Positions 46,734 through 60,600 of a stretch of DNA of 64,000 bases are shown one piece after another. The stretch is from Sipunculus nudus. Its lineage: Eukaryota > Annelida > Sipuncula > Golfingiida > Sipunculidae. A program made the position numbers and the translations under genes. The notes beneath the pieces are model-generated. The model worked only from the letters and a program-made list of their open reading frames with translations, made no database searches and was not told the DNA's origin. Every line of letters starts with the position of its first letter. Within the stretch, counting starts at the first letter, position 1. Location of the stretch: positions 78,791,300 through 78,855,299 of the forward strand of contig CM049314.1 of assembly GCA_026874595.1 (NCBI GenBank). Reading direction: 5' to 3'.

Positions 46734-47104
46734 GTGGACACAGTTACATTTCACTTTTAACTATGGTGAAGGTGGATGAAAGTGGTGAAACAGGAGACGG
46801 GGTGGATATAACATATAAAGACAACAAACTGACATTGGTGTTCAGAATGTTATAATTTTCATGAGGATCACTCCTATTCATATTAGGTCCAATGTTAAGA
46901 CTAAGTTAAGCCACAGGAAAAGCCACAGAGCCAGCTTTAGTGCACAAGAGCTGTAGATAATTTGGCTGTACATGTATGGCGCCTTAATTTTCTTTAAGCT
47001 TAAAGTTATACATAAGCATTTTCAATAAAATTTGTATTATCTTACACTGTTTGTTCATCTTTCTTGTGTATGAGTAAACACAATTTACGTGTGTCTGTTT
47101 ACCA
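45988..47104. other. Nothing recognised apart from a (TA)n run
   Basis: AT-rich DNA. A TA tract lies at 46,692-46,733. Confidence 0.4.
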
Positions 47105-47392
47105 TAACGGGCCCGTGTTTACTAGATGCAGTTCAGATTGACGCAAACAGAATGAGTAACGGTCGACTGGTCTATAATACCGAATGCTGCCGACAGGTCA
47201 AGGAAAACAAATAACACACATTTTTCCTATCAAGAGCACACCGGATATCAATTTTAACCCGAAGCAAGGCTGGCTCTTTTCAATGGTGTTGCTTATAGGT
47301 TGTCTATATCAACACATGTAGGTTGTTTTCCGTATGGTTTAAAAGTTGACTGGCGACTACATGCTCAAGCATCTTTGAGAAACGAAAGACTG
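47105..47392 (-). mobile_element. LINE reverse-transcriptase fragment (minus strand)
   Basis: Across frame breaks the minus strand gives HFRPISSLSFL, KMLEHVVASQL, HTENNLH, HH.KEPALLRVK and FLDLSAAFGIID-like sequence. These are the order and spacing of the N-terminal reverse-transcriptase blocks of CR1/Jockey-like LINEs ('NFRPISNL.FLSK..E..V..QL', 'HSTETAL', 'LLDLSAAFDTIDH'). It is decayed and truncated on both sides, and the upstream side abuts the 60-bp array. Confidence 0.82.
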
Positions 47393-47935
47393 GATATTGG
47401 CCGAAAATGTTAAAACTCTTCTTTATTGGGCCACTTCTTTTTTTACGGTGGGATATTGGCCGAAAATGTTAAAAACTCTTCTTTATTGGGCCACTTCTTT
47501 TTTTACGGTGGGATATTGGCCGAAAATGTTAAAAACTCTTCTTCATTTGGCCACTTCTTTTTTTACGGTGGGATATATGCCGAAAATGTTAAAACTCTTC
47601 TTTATCGGGCCACTTCTTTTTTTACGGTGGGATATTGGCCGAAAAAGTTTAAACTCTTCTTGATTGGGCCACTTCTTTTTTTTTTACGGTGGGATATTGG
47701 CCGAAAATGTTAAAAACTCTTCTTTATTTGGTCACTTCTTTTTTTACGGTGGGATATTGGCCGAAAATGTTAAAACTCTTCTTTATCGGGCCACTTCTTT
47801 TTTTACGGTGGGATATTGGCCGAAAAAGTTTAAACTCTTCTTGATTGGGCGACTTCTTTTTTTTTACGGTGGGATATTGGCCGAAAATGTTTAAACTCTT
47901 CTTGATTGGGCGACTACTTTTTTACGGCGGGATGA
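47391..47935. repeat. 60-bp minisatellite seeded from the LINE edge
   Basis: Nine copies of a ~60-bp unit (GGATATTGGCCGAAAATGTT, CTCTTCTTTATTGGGCCACT, TCTTTTTTTACGGTG). On the minus strand one frame of the unit reads KWPNKEEF and, after a break, HFRPI, which continues directly into the HFRPISSLSFL of the adjoining LINE fragment. The unit therefore appears to include LINE coding sequence. Confidence 0.9.
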
Positions 47936-48464
47936 CGTGCTATTTTCAATGAGTCATGTACATTTCTATTTATGAACGATTCATTAATTATAAGTACTGT
48001 AATAGGTACTAAGTTCTTTATTCATCCATTTCGGAATATAATCGAGCATACATTGTTTGCAGGGTGAGCGACGGATGACCGTCCGGAATTGCTCTTCATT
48101 TACTTCAGTGAATCAACAGAATTACTGACTTAAGAATAATGTTGGCTCCGCCGATAAATCCTCTTGCTGGAAATTTAAAGAACTGTGCGAACCCAGCTCA
48201 TATATTTCGAAATATTTTATATTATGTTTTCATATTATCCCTAATACTGACCAGTCAGATGTTGCTGCATGATATGCTGTTGATGCTACTGGTTACCAGA
48301 CAGTACTTGTCCTCCTTCACTGGTTAAAAAATGTGTGCCGACTCTATTTACAGCGCCCTCTACAAGCCACATCTGAGTCCAGCAACATACATCGTCCCAT
48401 ATTGGCAACTCTGGATACTAATCACAAATCAAAGTCATGTAGTCTCTTTATCATCATATAAATA
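47936..48464. other. Nothing recognised
   Basis: Unique-looking sequence. Confidence 0.3.
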
Positions 48465-48565
48465 CTAGCAATTACCCGTGCTACGCACGATTTCGAGCGA
48501 ACACGACAATCCGTATGGTGGTATCGGAAATCCACCGAAAATCCGGAGATACGGAAAATTACACA
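48465..48565. repeat. Transposon-like fragment, related to 49,945-50,010
   Basis: TAGCAATTACCCGTGCTACG followed by ACAATCCGTATGGTGGTATC and CCGGA..ACGGAAAATTA. The second part recurs at 49,960-50,000 (ACAATCCGTACGGTGGTATC, GATCCGGAAAATTA). 'ACCCGTGCTACGCACG'-type ends are common in invertebrate dispersed repeats. Class not determined. Confidence 0.5.
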
Positions 48566-48919
48566 AATAAAAAAAAATGCAAAAATTACCAATTTTATTT
48601 GTGAAAATATGGCCAATTATGGCCATGACTTATACGCAGTAAGGATACATACTGAATGAAAGAATTAAGTCTTTTAAAACAAAGAGTATTTCATAAACAT
48701 TACTGAAAATTAGATGGCACATGCATGTAAAAGAAACAAATATCAGTACAAACGTATTAAATGTACATGTTTACAGGAGTTTTACATTTTTAATTGCAGA
48801 AATGACAGAAAAATCTCGATTTTCAAAACATTTTAAGACAATATTTTGTGTTTATAACTTCGGAGGTGCCACTCTACACATGTACACATCACACTGTACC
48901 ACCCACGAAGTAAATATGG

Positions 48920-49366
48920 TTAAAGGAGCCGATTTATCTACCTTTTGAACAAGAATTTGTGATTTCTGGCTTCTCTGTGTATATATTTATGATCTAAGGG
49001 TAATTTCGGTTTTGATAAGTTCTTTTAACGCCTTCATGAAGGATGTATAAACTTGTTTATCAACAACATGTTTGTAAACACAGCAATGTTGACAAATGGG
49101 AAACACATGTAACCTTAGGTGGTACGCTGCATATACGCCGATGCAGAAAGGTCACTTGTTGCAAAATGCCATTTGCATAGCTCTGGCTTATCTGACTTGC
49201 TGCCAGATGAATTTGTTTTAATTATTTTAGCGGGCCCCCAAATATTATAAATATGTTGATATAAACCTATGTGCGGTGATATCCACGTTTTCTGGCCTAT
49301 TTTTATAAAAGCTCCAAGGGATTATCTTTAGCTTACAAAGTTCAGATAGGTGATTGTGCCCCTCAA
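48920..49366. mobile_element. TTAA-flanked MITE, copy 2 (inverted relative to copy 1)
   Basis: It starts after TTAA (48,920-48,923) with AGGAGCCGATTTATCTACCT and ends with AGATAGGTGATTGTGCCCCT at about 49,362, followed by TCAA. The interior matches the reverse complement of 20,158-20,618 along its length (for example TTGTTTATCAACAACATGTTTG, AAGTGACC/TTGTTGCAAAA and GGTGATATCCACGTTTTCTGG on this strand). Confidence 0.8.
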
Positions 49367-50739
49367 ACATTTTCTTTATATCTGTTACATGGTAGGCTTA
49401 CATATGCTGGTGAACATTTATCAAGGATCTCAGTCGCTTTTTCATTTTCATGCTTTTCCCTGATCATATGACATTTTTATTGAAACATACAAACAAAGGT
49501 AAACTATCGCCCGGCCGAACAGGTTTATGAAAAAGTGCCTATAAACAATGTTTTTGTCCTTACCATCACGATTTCCAGCGACCCGGTACATGTGCACTTA
49601 AGCATATCAGGTCATGTGAAGGGGTTCCCAGGAAGGAGCCCCATCCCCCCCCCCCCCTCCCCTCCGGTCGCAGGAAGGCCTGCAAAACAAATCTTCAAAG
49701 ATCTCCCTTTTGAGAAGGGATCGTCGATGGGGATTATATCTGGCCGGTGTCCGCGAATGTACGAAAACCCCAGACAGGGCCCCCTGAGTAAAACTCTGTC
49801 CCGCCATCACACATTCTATGGCCGAAGACAAAGAAAAGAGGCCCCGCGAGGGATCAAATATTAAAATGATTAATTATGCGGGTAATACGCAAATATTGCA
49901 AATAAAAGTGGGTGGAATCTCTTTGGACCAACCCGGAACATATGTATGTCGAAAATCAGGACAATCCGTACGGTGGTATCAGAGGAGATCCGGAAAATTA
50001 AAATTTCGCCTTACGCTATTAATATAGATTGAAATACCGGTATATAAAATCCGCCATGTAAGGGTTGGGGGCTGCTCATCATGATGATAACATTGCGGAG
50101 TGTTTTGTCGGTCGCTCATATTGTATACGCATCTGCTGAGCTTGTAATACCTGCCGGTAGTCGATATGGTTAAATGAGAAGACCTTGAATCCGTGAATCT
50201 TCTGTTTTGCAGTAATGTTTGATGTTGAAGATAAATTATTTGAAATTTATTTCTGCATGTGTACGTGTGGGAATAATACAATGCAGGTGGGGTCACTGTC
50301 CCTGAACAGGGACAATATTGCATAAGGATGGGATTAATTATATCTTAATTTGCTAAAATTATATGATGGATATTAATTTCTTTAAACATGCTACATTCCC
50401 TTAGGATAACTTCTTAAATTGATCTCTCAAGCAAACCTTGATACATTGGAGTAAACAAAGCTTTACAATTAAGAAATAAATTTTACAATTTTACATTAAC
50501 AATCATAACATTACACTTGGTGAATATTGCTGTGTGGGGGGGGGGGAGGGGGAGGATGGGTGATATGAGAATTATTGTACACCTCTAACAGCTGGATGCT
50601 CAATTAGCGTTGCCTGCTAATAAGGTTACCAAGACAGGTAACAAGTGACTATTGTATATGCAAGTCAATACAATAGGGTCTCAAAATAAAATTAAATTTC
50701 TTGCCTTATGTTTGAGCTTTTATATTCGGAATCATGGTG
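49367..50739. other. Nothing recognised (transposon-like debris)
   Basis: Includes a poly-C run near 49,647 and a poly-G run near 50,527. The 109-codon plus frame at 49,535-49,864 and the 114-codon minus frame at 49,979-50,323 overlap no domain I recognise. Confidence 0.35.
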
Positions 50740-51150
50740 AACAATGCATTAGTTGTTAAGATATTGGAGCTTTTGTATCAAATTTTTAATTATTCTGGGG
50801 GTACTTCAGAGCCCCATAGCTCAGAGGATATGGATAACAGACATTTAATTTCAGGTTTCCGATGAGAGTTTTCATGGACCTCCCTGGATGTGAAATAAGA
50901 TGATTCCAGATTTAATGGTTACGATTTGAGCCCCGTTAAGGGTTGCCTGCATCTTCAAAGGTCTCAAAATATACTCTATGATATGCATGCAAAGAATCAT
51001 GGTGATCAATGTATTAGTTGTTCAGATACTGGAGCTTTTGTATCAAATTTTTAATTATTCTTTGGGGTTATATGAGCCCGTTAGCTCACAGGATATAGGT
51101 AACACAGACCTAATTTGGTTTTTCTACAGAGAACTTTACAGGAACTTTCA
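50740..51150. repeat. Two further copies of the 25.5-26.9 kb element
   Basis: TGGAGCTTTTGTATCAAATT, TAATTATTCTGGGG, GAGCCCCATAGCTCAGAGGA, TTTCAGGTTTCC and TCATGGACCTCCCTGGATGT repeat the block order of 25,490-26,880. A second shorter copy starts near 51,000 (GGTGATCAATGTATTAGTTG). Confidence 0.8.
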
Positions 51151-53269
51151 ACTCAAAGACATATTTACATAATTTTATTTATAAAGCATTTATAGGTTTG
51201 AAATGTGCATGAATTATATTTCCAGTTTTCACCTACAAACGGTTTATATTCGTGAATATGTTTACAACTCAGTGTTTTGAAAGCCGAATGTTTTGAACAG
51301 TATATGACTGAGAAATATCGATTTAAAAGTTAATGAGTAAAACAAATATTTTATATCTAAAAAAACAACCAGTTACGAGAAATCATAACGTTTAATATGC
51401 TGCCTAATGGGGAATATTCTTATTCTCAGTCCATTGTCTGTCTGTAAATATCAGTATCTTTTCTGAACGATGGCTACACGGATACTCCCACAATATATGT
51501 TATACCTGTGTGTGTTTAACCATGCATAACCAATTTGGTGGCGTCACCTACAATTTGGGTTAGCCTATATTATATTTTTTTGTGTGATAAGGGCTGGTTG
51601 AAAAGTGCAGATTTTAAGCAATGTGGTATAGATTTTATTATCTTGGTGTAAGTCATAATAAAAATCCATTCTTTGAAGAAAACTGTCTACACACATTTCT
51701 TTCATTGCTTTCGGAGTCATATTAATGGATGGGATTGGCCTAGATGTGTACACATTTTCATTCAATTCAAACTGTATAGCATTATCATGCAAAAAGGCCT
51801 ATCCGAAACTTCCTTGTCCGATTTGTCATTGTCGGGAATGGCCTTATCCGTGAAAAAAATATATGTACTGGTTTTTATAGCTTTAGTTTCATCAAAGAGG
51901 AAATATTCTGTTTGCCCTTTGTCCCTTTTTAATTCTTAAAGTGTTTTTAAATGTCAATTTGCATATATAGATCTAAATAACATGTGAACACAATGTAAAT
52001 ATACTTCAAGTAGAATTTTAAACAAAGGCGTAAATTTACTCCATATGCAAAAATAATAACATAAGTAAATGTCTGCATGTGAATTGGGATTAAGACTCAT
52101 AAGAGGGTGACGCCTTTTATTGAAGTATATTACAGACTGACCTTATCACGCTTGGTTAAAGTTCATGAACTTGTACATGAGCATTCCCGTAGTACATGGC
52201 CGGTACTTGCACTTTGCACTGTTAGCTTAGTAGTGTACTTGTACTGTACTTGTACTTGTATTTGCCACAAGTACATTGAATGCACCCCCCCCCCCCCCCC
52301 CCACAAGAAGCTGGAAATGTTTTTCACAGTGAATCGGTGCAATTTGATGAATACTTTTAGTGAAAGTTTTAATAAAATGAACCTACGAATTACCTTTGAA
52401 TAAGGCATATTTATAGGATAATGAATGATAATCGCATATGATTACAAACACATGGACACACGGGCTTTAATAATTGTATGACTGGTTGTGAGATTTTTTG
52501 TTTTGTTTTCGTTTTTACTTTTGTTTATTGAGCTAACTTTCAAAAATGCTTAGCAATAACGATGACTGTTTCCTTAGTCGTGCAGTCGGGACGTTACACG
52601 GGCACAATTCACAACATTAAACCTCGAAAATTTTGACTTCAGACCCAGACACTTTCATTAATTTCTACATGTCAAGGACCTTGTAATTATCATCATTGGT
52701 TCATTTCATAAAGAAGTTCATTTTTTTTTTATAATAGCCATACTGATCAGCCATGAAACTTAATTTATTCAGAGGAATAACTTCAGCAGTTCCACAACAC
52801 TGATTAAGCCAACTTTATTTTTTCCCCACTGTTTTATCAAACAAATGTTTTAAGCTGAAAAGGTAATAGAAATGAACCCACGAGTTCTTCTTTCAAACGT
52901 GTTGTTGTCAGGAGGAATGATAGCACGCAATTTCTTAATTTGCGACACATTGACATTATAAGCCCTTTCACAATGAAAATTCACAGTAAAACTAATAATT
53001 CTCAGCAATCTTGAAAGTTGATGTGCTTCCTGATCAGTCATCTGTATAATTAATAAGGAGTTTTTTTTTTTTCTAGACCACGGTTTTCCTGCTTCCGTTC
53101 TGATTTGACTCTCCAAATTGGGCAGACGAATCGGTGGTGTGCTCTTCTAGGACAACTTTGTTATATTTTGTGGGGTTATGCCCCATTCAGCTTATTAATT
53201 AATAATTTTAATTTTTCCCCATTAAGTGCTCCTAATTCTTTTGTGCTGCAAGGGCCTCCACGCCTGTGA
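51151..53269. other. Intergenic sequence, nothing recognised
   Basis: AT-rich, with a poly-C run of 17 at 52,286-52,302. The short open frames show no domain. Confidence 0.35.
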
Positions 53270-54700
53270 CGCTTTTTCAGGAGGCACCTCGGGGATTTTC
53301 ACTGGCCTGTTAAGACCGTGGCCAGAGCGCATGTCCTGCCCAAAAGGCATTCCGTGCAATACGCGGTCACGCGAGTCCACTATAATCCCCATTGATCTCC
53401 CATATCCATTGTAACGCCTCTAAAGGAATTCTCTAAAAGAAAGTAAAGGTTTTCAATCCAAAGACCACATGACTCCTCTTTCAATGCGTGGGCTTTTCAG
53501 TTTTGTCAACACTGGGCATGGAGTCGAGTGATGTGACCACCGTTTGACAATTTTTTATGGGTTACAGGTATGTTGATTTTTATACATTGAACAATATCTT
53601 TCCATGATAACAATGATTTAAAGTTCGACCAAGTCATGTGTTTTATGAATTTTTTTTTCAAAAAGAAGCCCCGCAACTTAGTTTTCATTCGGGTTTGGTG
53701 GGGATGGGGTCGGGGGGAGGGGTCACATATATTTGTTAAGATCCGTTTTCTGTAGGGACGGTGAAACATGAAAAAATATCACAGTACATCTTTATATTGA
53801 TAATAAACTAGAATCTGTAGTCAAGACGTACAGACCTCCACCAGAATCTCCTTTAATATATGTCATGTGTTCAAGTGTATGCGTTTCATGTGTGAACACT
53901 GTCATGCTTCAGTAACACGAGTTCACCTTGCTAGTGGCAGAACAAATAAATACGAATGGGTGGCTTCCACACGGGGACAAAAGAAAGGTCCTTTGTCATA
54001 ATGGTTTAAAAGAAAATATATATTGTGGTGATTCTTATGACCTCCAAAATGAAATGGACTACTTAAATGTTTTTACTCAACCCTCTATAAATGTTCAGCA
54101 CAACATTTTTCGCCAGTCACGCTTTTTCAGTAGGCGACCTGTACTAGCCAATAAACCCCATTTCCATTATATCGCCTGTTAAGGAATTTTACTAAGTCAA
54201 AAGGAAGTAAAGATTTAAAATTCAAGCGCGGAACATATGTCCACATGAATCTTTTAATAGGGGGCACTTTCCCGTTGAGTGGACACAAAAAGCTGAGACC
54301 CTTAACACGATCACCGTTTTATAGGTTTACAGGTTTGTTGATTTTTATACATTCAGAAGTATCTTTCCAAGATAACCATGGTTTTAATAGTTCGGCAGAT
54401 TTATAGGCTGTTTTAAAAAGTGTGTTTATTTTTCAAGAGAACACCCTGGGGGGAGGGGGGGGGGGGGATTGCACACACTTCTAAGGGTCCTCAATCTCTT
54501 TGGGACTTTGGAACCCCGCCACAACCTACTAATCAGTCGTTCGTTCATACATACACGTTTCATGTAAAAACATTGTCATGGTTATGAAACGCGGGTTCAC
54601 CATGCAAGTGGCAGAACTACTGCATATGAATGGGCGGCTTCTACTCGGTGACAAAGAAATATCCCCTTATAGATTATTCCTTTGTTGAAATGTGATTATG
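53270..54700. repeat. Old direct duplication of a ~700-850-bp segment
   Basis: Three block pairs occur in the same order: CGCTTTTTCAG(G/T)AGGC with ..CCAT..CATT.TA.CGCCT (53,272 and 54,119), ACAGGT(A/T)TGTTGATTTTTATACATT (53,567 and 54,328), and GTTTCATGT..AAC with GTGGCAGAAC (53,884 and 54,556). Divergence is high, so the duplication is old. Confidence 0.65.
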
Positions 54701-55944
54701 GAACTTAAGAAAATAAATTGTTATGGTGATTCCGATTACCTCCACAATTGATTACGAATGCAGTTTAAATCTTCCCCTCTACAAATTTTCAGCAAAACCT
54801 GTATATAACATTTTGAGTTAATTTGCTGAAGGACAGTGCAACGAACCAAGGCTGAAGTTGTATATTTTCTAAATGCTTTCATCGAAATGTATCAACCTTC
54901 TTTCTTTTTATCTGGGAGGAGTTGTAAATTTTGCATCACACCTGCTTATTCCATGACAATTTACAGTGCGTAAACCAAAAATTTAATACTGTTGGGTTAT
55001 AATTTTTCTGGGTCTATCTTCACTTTGGCAGCTATACGTTTCGTGTTCAAGAGACTTTGACGACATATGCATGTGTATACGAATAACGCATGTGTCTATT
55101 AACATGCCTTAGACTATACCCTCAACTGACTACACTGAATAAACATCCTGTTTCACGATCCCGCCTGAGCTTCAACTAATACAAAGCATCTTTCATTTAA
55201 TTTCATGGTAGAATGTTTCTTTATACAATCATTATATCTACAATATTTCCCAAGCAAAGAAGCTGTTGGACCTATGTTGTTTTTTGCAAAAAAACTTCTC
55301 ATTTATAAATTCGTACATCCTCTATATGCCTCACGTCTCTTTCCAAAATTGATTGTTTTGTGTGATTTCAGGAATATAATAATTTTTCTTTCTATGTTGA
55401 TATTTTGGTGAGGGTGTTCCTGGAGAATTCTAGCATAATTAATCTTTATATCATATAAGTGAAACACATGACATAAGTTCCTGCATAAACCTTAGGATTA
55501 AAACATGCGTCGTTTAGTTCCTATCAGCTCATCACGAAATTATGCATCAGATAGAGCCGTGGATTTTTCCACGGGTGCAGTTAGTATTGATGTTTACCAA
55601 ATACTAGGGACATCGACAGTTGCCGTTTTGTTAAGGCAAAGAGTTACTTCCCATTGGATAAAAAGTTGACGTTTGTCACGGATAAATAAAATCTCATTTA
55701 ACTATAAATCTGTATACTTTTATCTGAAAATTCATACTTTACAATTCTCAGATATGCTTGCAAAGATGAAGGTCAACAGATTGATCTTAGGTAACCTCGC
55801 ATATAGGCCTACTACAACTTGATGTTTGCACATTTTATAGTTTCTTTCAACGCTTTGAGATACTGAAGGTTGCGAAAAAATCATCAGATAAATAGTTCAA
55901 GTAATCAGAAATATTCAAATAATCAGAACGGCTTCTGTTGATTT
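54701..55944. other. Nothing recognised
   Basis: AT-rich unique-looking DNA. Confidence 0.3.
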
Positions 55945-56115
55945 CGAATCTCAGCCGAGGCGGTGAGATTTTTCACAGTCGACTCCCACCCAGGGCGAGC
56001 GCTCTGCAGGCTTAATGGGGAGACTGTGCCCTTCAGTCATGTTTCACTCACAAAGAAGTGCGCCTTTCGGTAGTTCCTCGGTGTCATGACACAGCAAATG
56101 GGATGACACACACCC
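55945..56115. repeat. Interspersed repeat, copy 2
   Basis: GCCGAGGCGGTGAGATTTTT, GACTCCCACC, ATGTTTCACTCACAAAGAAG, TGCGCCTTTCGGTAGTTCCTCGGTG. Same order and orientation as 35,976-36,140. Confidence 0.7.
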
Positions 56116-56262
56116 AGGACCCGCAGGAGTGGTACACCGACCATAGTTGACACAAGGATAACCGGGTAGGGCCTAAAAACTCCTATCACGTAGTCCGATA
56201 GAAAATTGGATAATAACAGGTAAGCAAGCATTAAAAAATGGAGGCAGTTAGTTATCTCCAAC

Positions 56263-56293
<31 letters not shown>

Positions 56294-57604
56294 ACTAATA
56301 TGAATATTTGCCTGTCCATGCCCGATAAACATAAAGTTAGAAGAATTTTTTTTCTTATATTTGAAAATATGTTTGCAGACATACATGGAAAATATTCGCT
56401 CAATAGGCAACTATATTTGATTAACAATAGATGCATGAAGGTAGTATTTACTTTATATCGCCAATAAAGCTAGAATGTGATATGATTAAACATATACTTA
56501 AATATCAGAGAGGTCATGCCATCTTTATGAACGTTTTTTCTTCATTTTCGATACTTTGGATTATTATGGTTATCTGTTGAATTTCGCTTACAAACAAAAG
56601 TCGAGTGACCAACTATCGATACTTTATCGATATTTAAATATAGAGACATGCATTTTTTTAAACGTAAATATGACCCCCCCCCCCATTTGTTACATGCAGA
56701 AAAAGAGGAATATATGTTAAAACCAATTTTATCCTGTCACTCCTGCCAAGGCACCTATCTATCATAGTGGTAATTGTCAGACCTGCATCTCTGCTGCGTT
56801 TAAAGTAGATTGAACCAACTGGGCAGGTGGCATGCTGATATCTACCCAACCCATCACACACAGGCACACGGGACATTCAATCAGACGTAATCAGAACAAA
56901 GGAAAAGGATAGGGTTACCATAACAAGAATGAATCATATCAATAATTCATCTTAGAAATATCAATTTGGTTTTCAATCTAATATATGTAACAAAATTATA
57001 TATTTAAAATACTACTCAGGTAGACCCGATTTTTGTATTTGTACGGTACTTAAATACACTTTTAATTCTTGTACATGTACCTGTTTTTTTTAACTGAGAA
57101 TTTGTTGTTTCTTCAGTCAAACAAGACCATGAAAATGGGGGCATGTGTATATCCTTTTCTAACTATCCTGGTCCGAATGCAGTGAAGCCCAAAATACCCC
57201 CCCCCCCCCCAGCTGTCCAAAACAAGCATTTGGACAACATGTCTTTAATTAGCCACATATTTAAAAAAAATGACCAATACTGTCAATTTTATTTGAGATA
57301 ATGCTTAACATACTTAAAAATCAAACAATTGGGTGTTTTGATGCTCGATCACATGATGGCTAGAACTACCACAGAAAGCCACACCTCTACTCTCCCTCAG
57401 GGCTTGGTGACCTCAGGTCATGTAAACAAAGAGGACCACATGACCTTAACAGCAGGCATTTGTGACAGATTCGTTTTGAATAGAAAAGACCTCTGGTGAA
57501 GAGCATTGAGTCCAGACTAATTTGTATTCGAGAACGCACATGCTGTAACACCTAATTGACAGGACGAGCGAGCTCGCTCGAGACCTCGATGTATGTAGAT
57601 TTGT
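56116..57604. other. Nothing recognised
   Basis: Unique-looking sequence with C-runs at 56,267, 56,673 and about 57,200. A small palindrome AGCGAGCTCGCT occurs near 57,567. Confidence 0.35.
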
Positions 57605-60600
57605 CTACATAAATCCTTTTTTGCTACCATTTTCTGAAGAAATAATTTATTTATAGACTTCCTGGGAGTCTATTTATGTCGAATATTGTGCAAAACTGTA
57701 GAAAAATTCAGCTGAAATATGCAAAAATGTTACTTTCAGAAAGTAGCAGAATTATATAATTCTGACTTTGATTGAACGATTTCGCCCTTAATTTTAAGAT
57801 TCATGATCACTAACAGGCACTATTTTGTAGCCAGGTATTCAGTCTGAGCCCCTATGGGTCATATTTGTGTGTATTTGTAGAAAAATGCTTAAGTTGTGTG
57901 GTGTTTTCACCGTAAGCAAAGCATAAGCAAAGCGTAAGCAAACTGTAAGGAAAGGACCAAATCCTGAAGTAATGATGTATCATTCGACTTTTAAGGAGTC
58001 TATTTATGTCGGATATGATGCAAAACTGTAGAAAAATTGAGGGAAAATATGCAAAAGGTTCACTAAAATCCATGTCACTTTTAGAAAATAGTAGAATGAA
58101 ATATTTCTGATTCTGATGAAACGAATTTACCCTAAATTTTTAGATTTGTGTGTATATTTGTGTGTATTTGTAGAAAAAGGCTTTAATTGTGTGGTGTTTT
58201 CATCGTAAGCAAAGCATAAGGAAAGCATAAGCAAACTGTAAGCAACGGAAGTGTCTTGATAAATGCTTTTTGCAACTATTTTCAGAAGAAAAAATGTATT
58301 ATTCTAATTCCCGGGAATATATTTTTGTCGAATATGCTGCAAAACTGTAGAAAAATAGAGGTAAAATATGCAAAAGGGTAACAAAAATCCACAATGTCAC
58401 TATTATAACGTTTCAGAATTTTCTATTTTTGACTTTGATTGAACAATTTTGCACTTAATATTACGATTCCTGATTACTAACAGGAAATATTTTGTAGACA
58501 GGTAAACAGTCTGTGTCCCTATGGGTCATATTTGTGGGTATTTGTAGAAAAATGCTTAAATTGTGTGGTGTTTTCACCGTTAGGCAAATCATAAGCAAAG
58601 CATAAGCAAACTGTAAGCAAAGGAACTGTGTCTTCATAAATCTTTTTTGCAACTATTTTCTAAAGAAATAATACATTATTCTACTTTCCGGGAATCTATT
58701 TTTGTCGGATATGGTGCAAAACCTAAGAAAAATTGAGTTAAATATGCAAAAGGGTCACAAAAATCAAGAATGTTACTTTTATAAAGTATCAGAATTTTCT
58801 CTTCCTGATTTAACTTAAACGGTTTCACCCTTAATTTTCAGATTCACCTTCACTGACAGGTGCAATTATATAGCCAGGGAACCAGTCTGTGTCCCTATGG
58901 GTCATAATTGTGTGTATTTGTAGAAAAATGCTTAAACTGTGTGGTGTTTTCATGGTAAGCAAAGCATAAACAAAGCGTAAGCAAACTCTAAGCAAATAAA
59001 CTGTGTCTTGATAAATCCTTTTTGCAACTATTTTCTGAAGAAATAATGTATTATTCGACTTTCAGGGGAATCTATTTCTGTCGAAAATGGTGCAAAACTG
59101 TAGAAAAATTGAAGTGAAATATGCAAAAGGATAAGAAAATCCATAATGTGACTTTAAAAAAGTAGCGGATTTTTATATTGTAGTTTGATTGAACAATTTT
59201 ACCCTTGATATTTAGATTCGTGATCACTAACAGGAACTATCTTGTAGCCAGGTAAACCGTCTGTGTTCCTATGGGTAATATTTTTATGTGCGTGTAGAAA
59301 AATGCTTAAATTGTGTGGTGTTTTCACCGTAAGCAAAGCATAAGCAAAGAATAAGAAAACTGTAAGCAAAAGAACTGTGTCTTGATCAATCCTTTTTGCA
59401 ACTATTTTCTGAAGAAATAATGTATCATTCTACTTCCCGGGAATATATTTCTGTCGAAAACGGTGCAAAACTGTAAAAAAATTGAGGTAAAATATGCAAA
59501 AGGGTCACAAAAATCCACAATGTCACTCATAATTTTTCCGAATTTTCTATTTCTGAATTTGATTGAACAATTTTGCCCTTAATATTTAGATTGCTGATCA
59601 AGCAAAGCACAAGCAAAGCATAAGCAAACTGTAAGCAAAGGAACTGTGTCTTGATAAATGCTTTTTGCAACTATTTTCTGAAGATATAACATATTATTCT
59701 ACTTCCCGGGAAACTATTTCTGTCTAATATGGTGCAAAACTGTAGAAAAATTGAGGTAAAATATGCAAAAGGGTCACAAAAATCCACAACGTTACTTTTA
59801 TAAAGTATCAGAATTTTCTATTTCTGATTTTGCTTAAACGATTGTACCCTTAATTTTTAGATTCACCTTCACTGACAGGTGCAATTTTATAGCCAGGAAA
59901 CCAGTCTGTGTCCCTATGGGTCATATTCGTATATTCGTATATATTTATAGAAAAATGCTTAATTAGTGTGGTGTTTTCATCGTAAGCAAAGCATAAGCAA
60001 AGAATAAGCAAACTGTAAGCAAAGGAACTGTGTCTTGATAAATCCTTTTTCAACTTATTTCTTAAGAAATAATGAATTCTTCTTCTTCCCGGGTATATAT
60101 TTCTGTCGAATATGGTGCAAAACTGTAGAAAAATTGAGGTAAAATATGCAAAAGGGTCACAAAAATCCACAATGTTACTTTTCTAACGAATCAGAGTTTT
60201 GTATTTCTGACTTTGATTGAAAAGTTTTACCCTTGATATTTAGATTCCTGATCACTAACAGGAACTATCTTGTAGCCAGCTAAACAGTCTGTGTCCCTAT
60301 GGGTCACATTAATGTGTATTTGTGGAAAAATGCTAAAATTGTGTGGTGTTTTCATCGTAAGCAAAGCATAAGCAAAGAATAAGCAAAACTGTAAGCAAAG
60401 GAACTGTGTCTTGATCAATCATTTTTGCAACTATTTTCTGAAGAAATAATGTATTATTCTACTTTCCTGTAATATATTTCTGTCGAATGTGGTGCAAAAC
60501 TGTAGAAAAATTGCGGTAAAATATGCAAAAGGGTCACAAAAATCCACAATTTCCCTCTTATAACGTTTCAGAATGTTCTGTTTCTGAATTTGATTGAACA

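Noticed and set aside
49535-49864. 109-codon plus-strand frame with a proline run
   Set aside because: The prolines come from a poly-C tract, an opposite-strand frame overlaps it, and no domain is recognisable.
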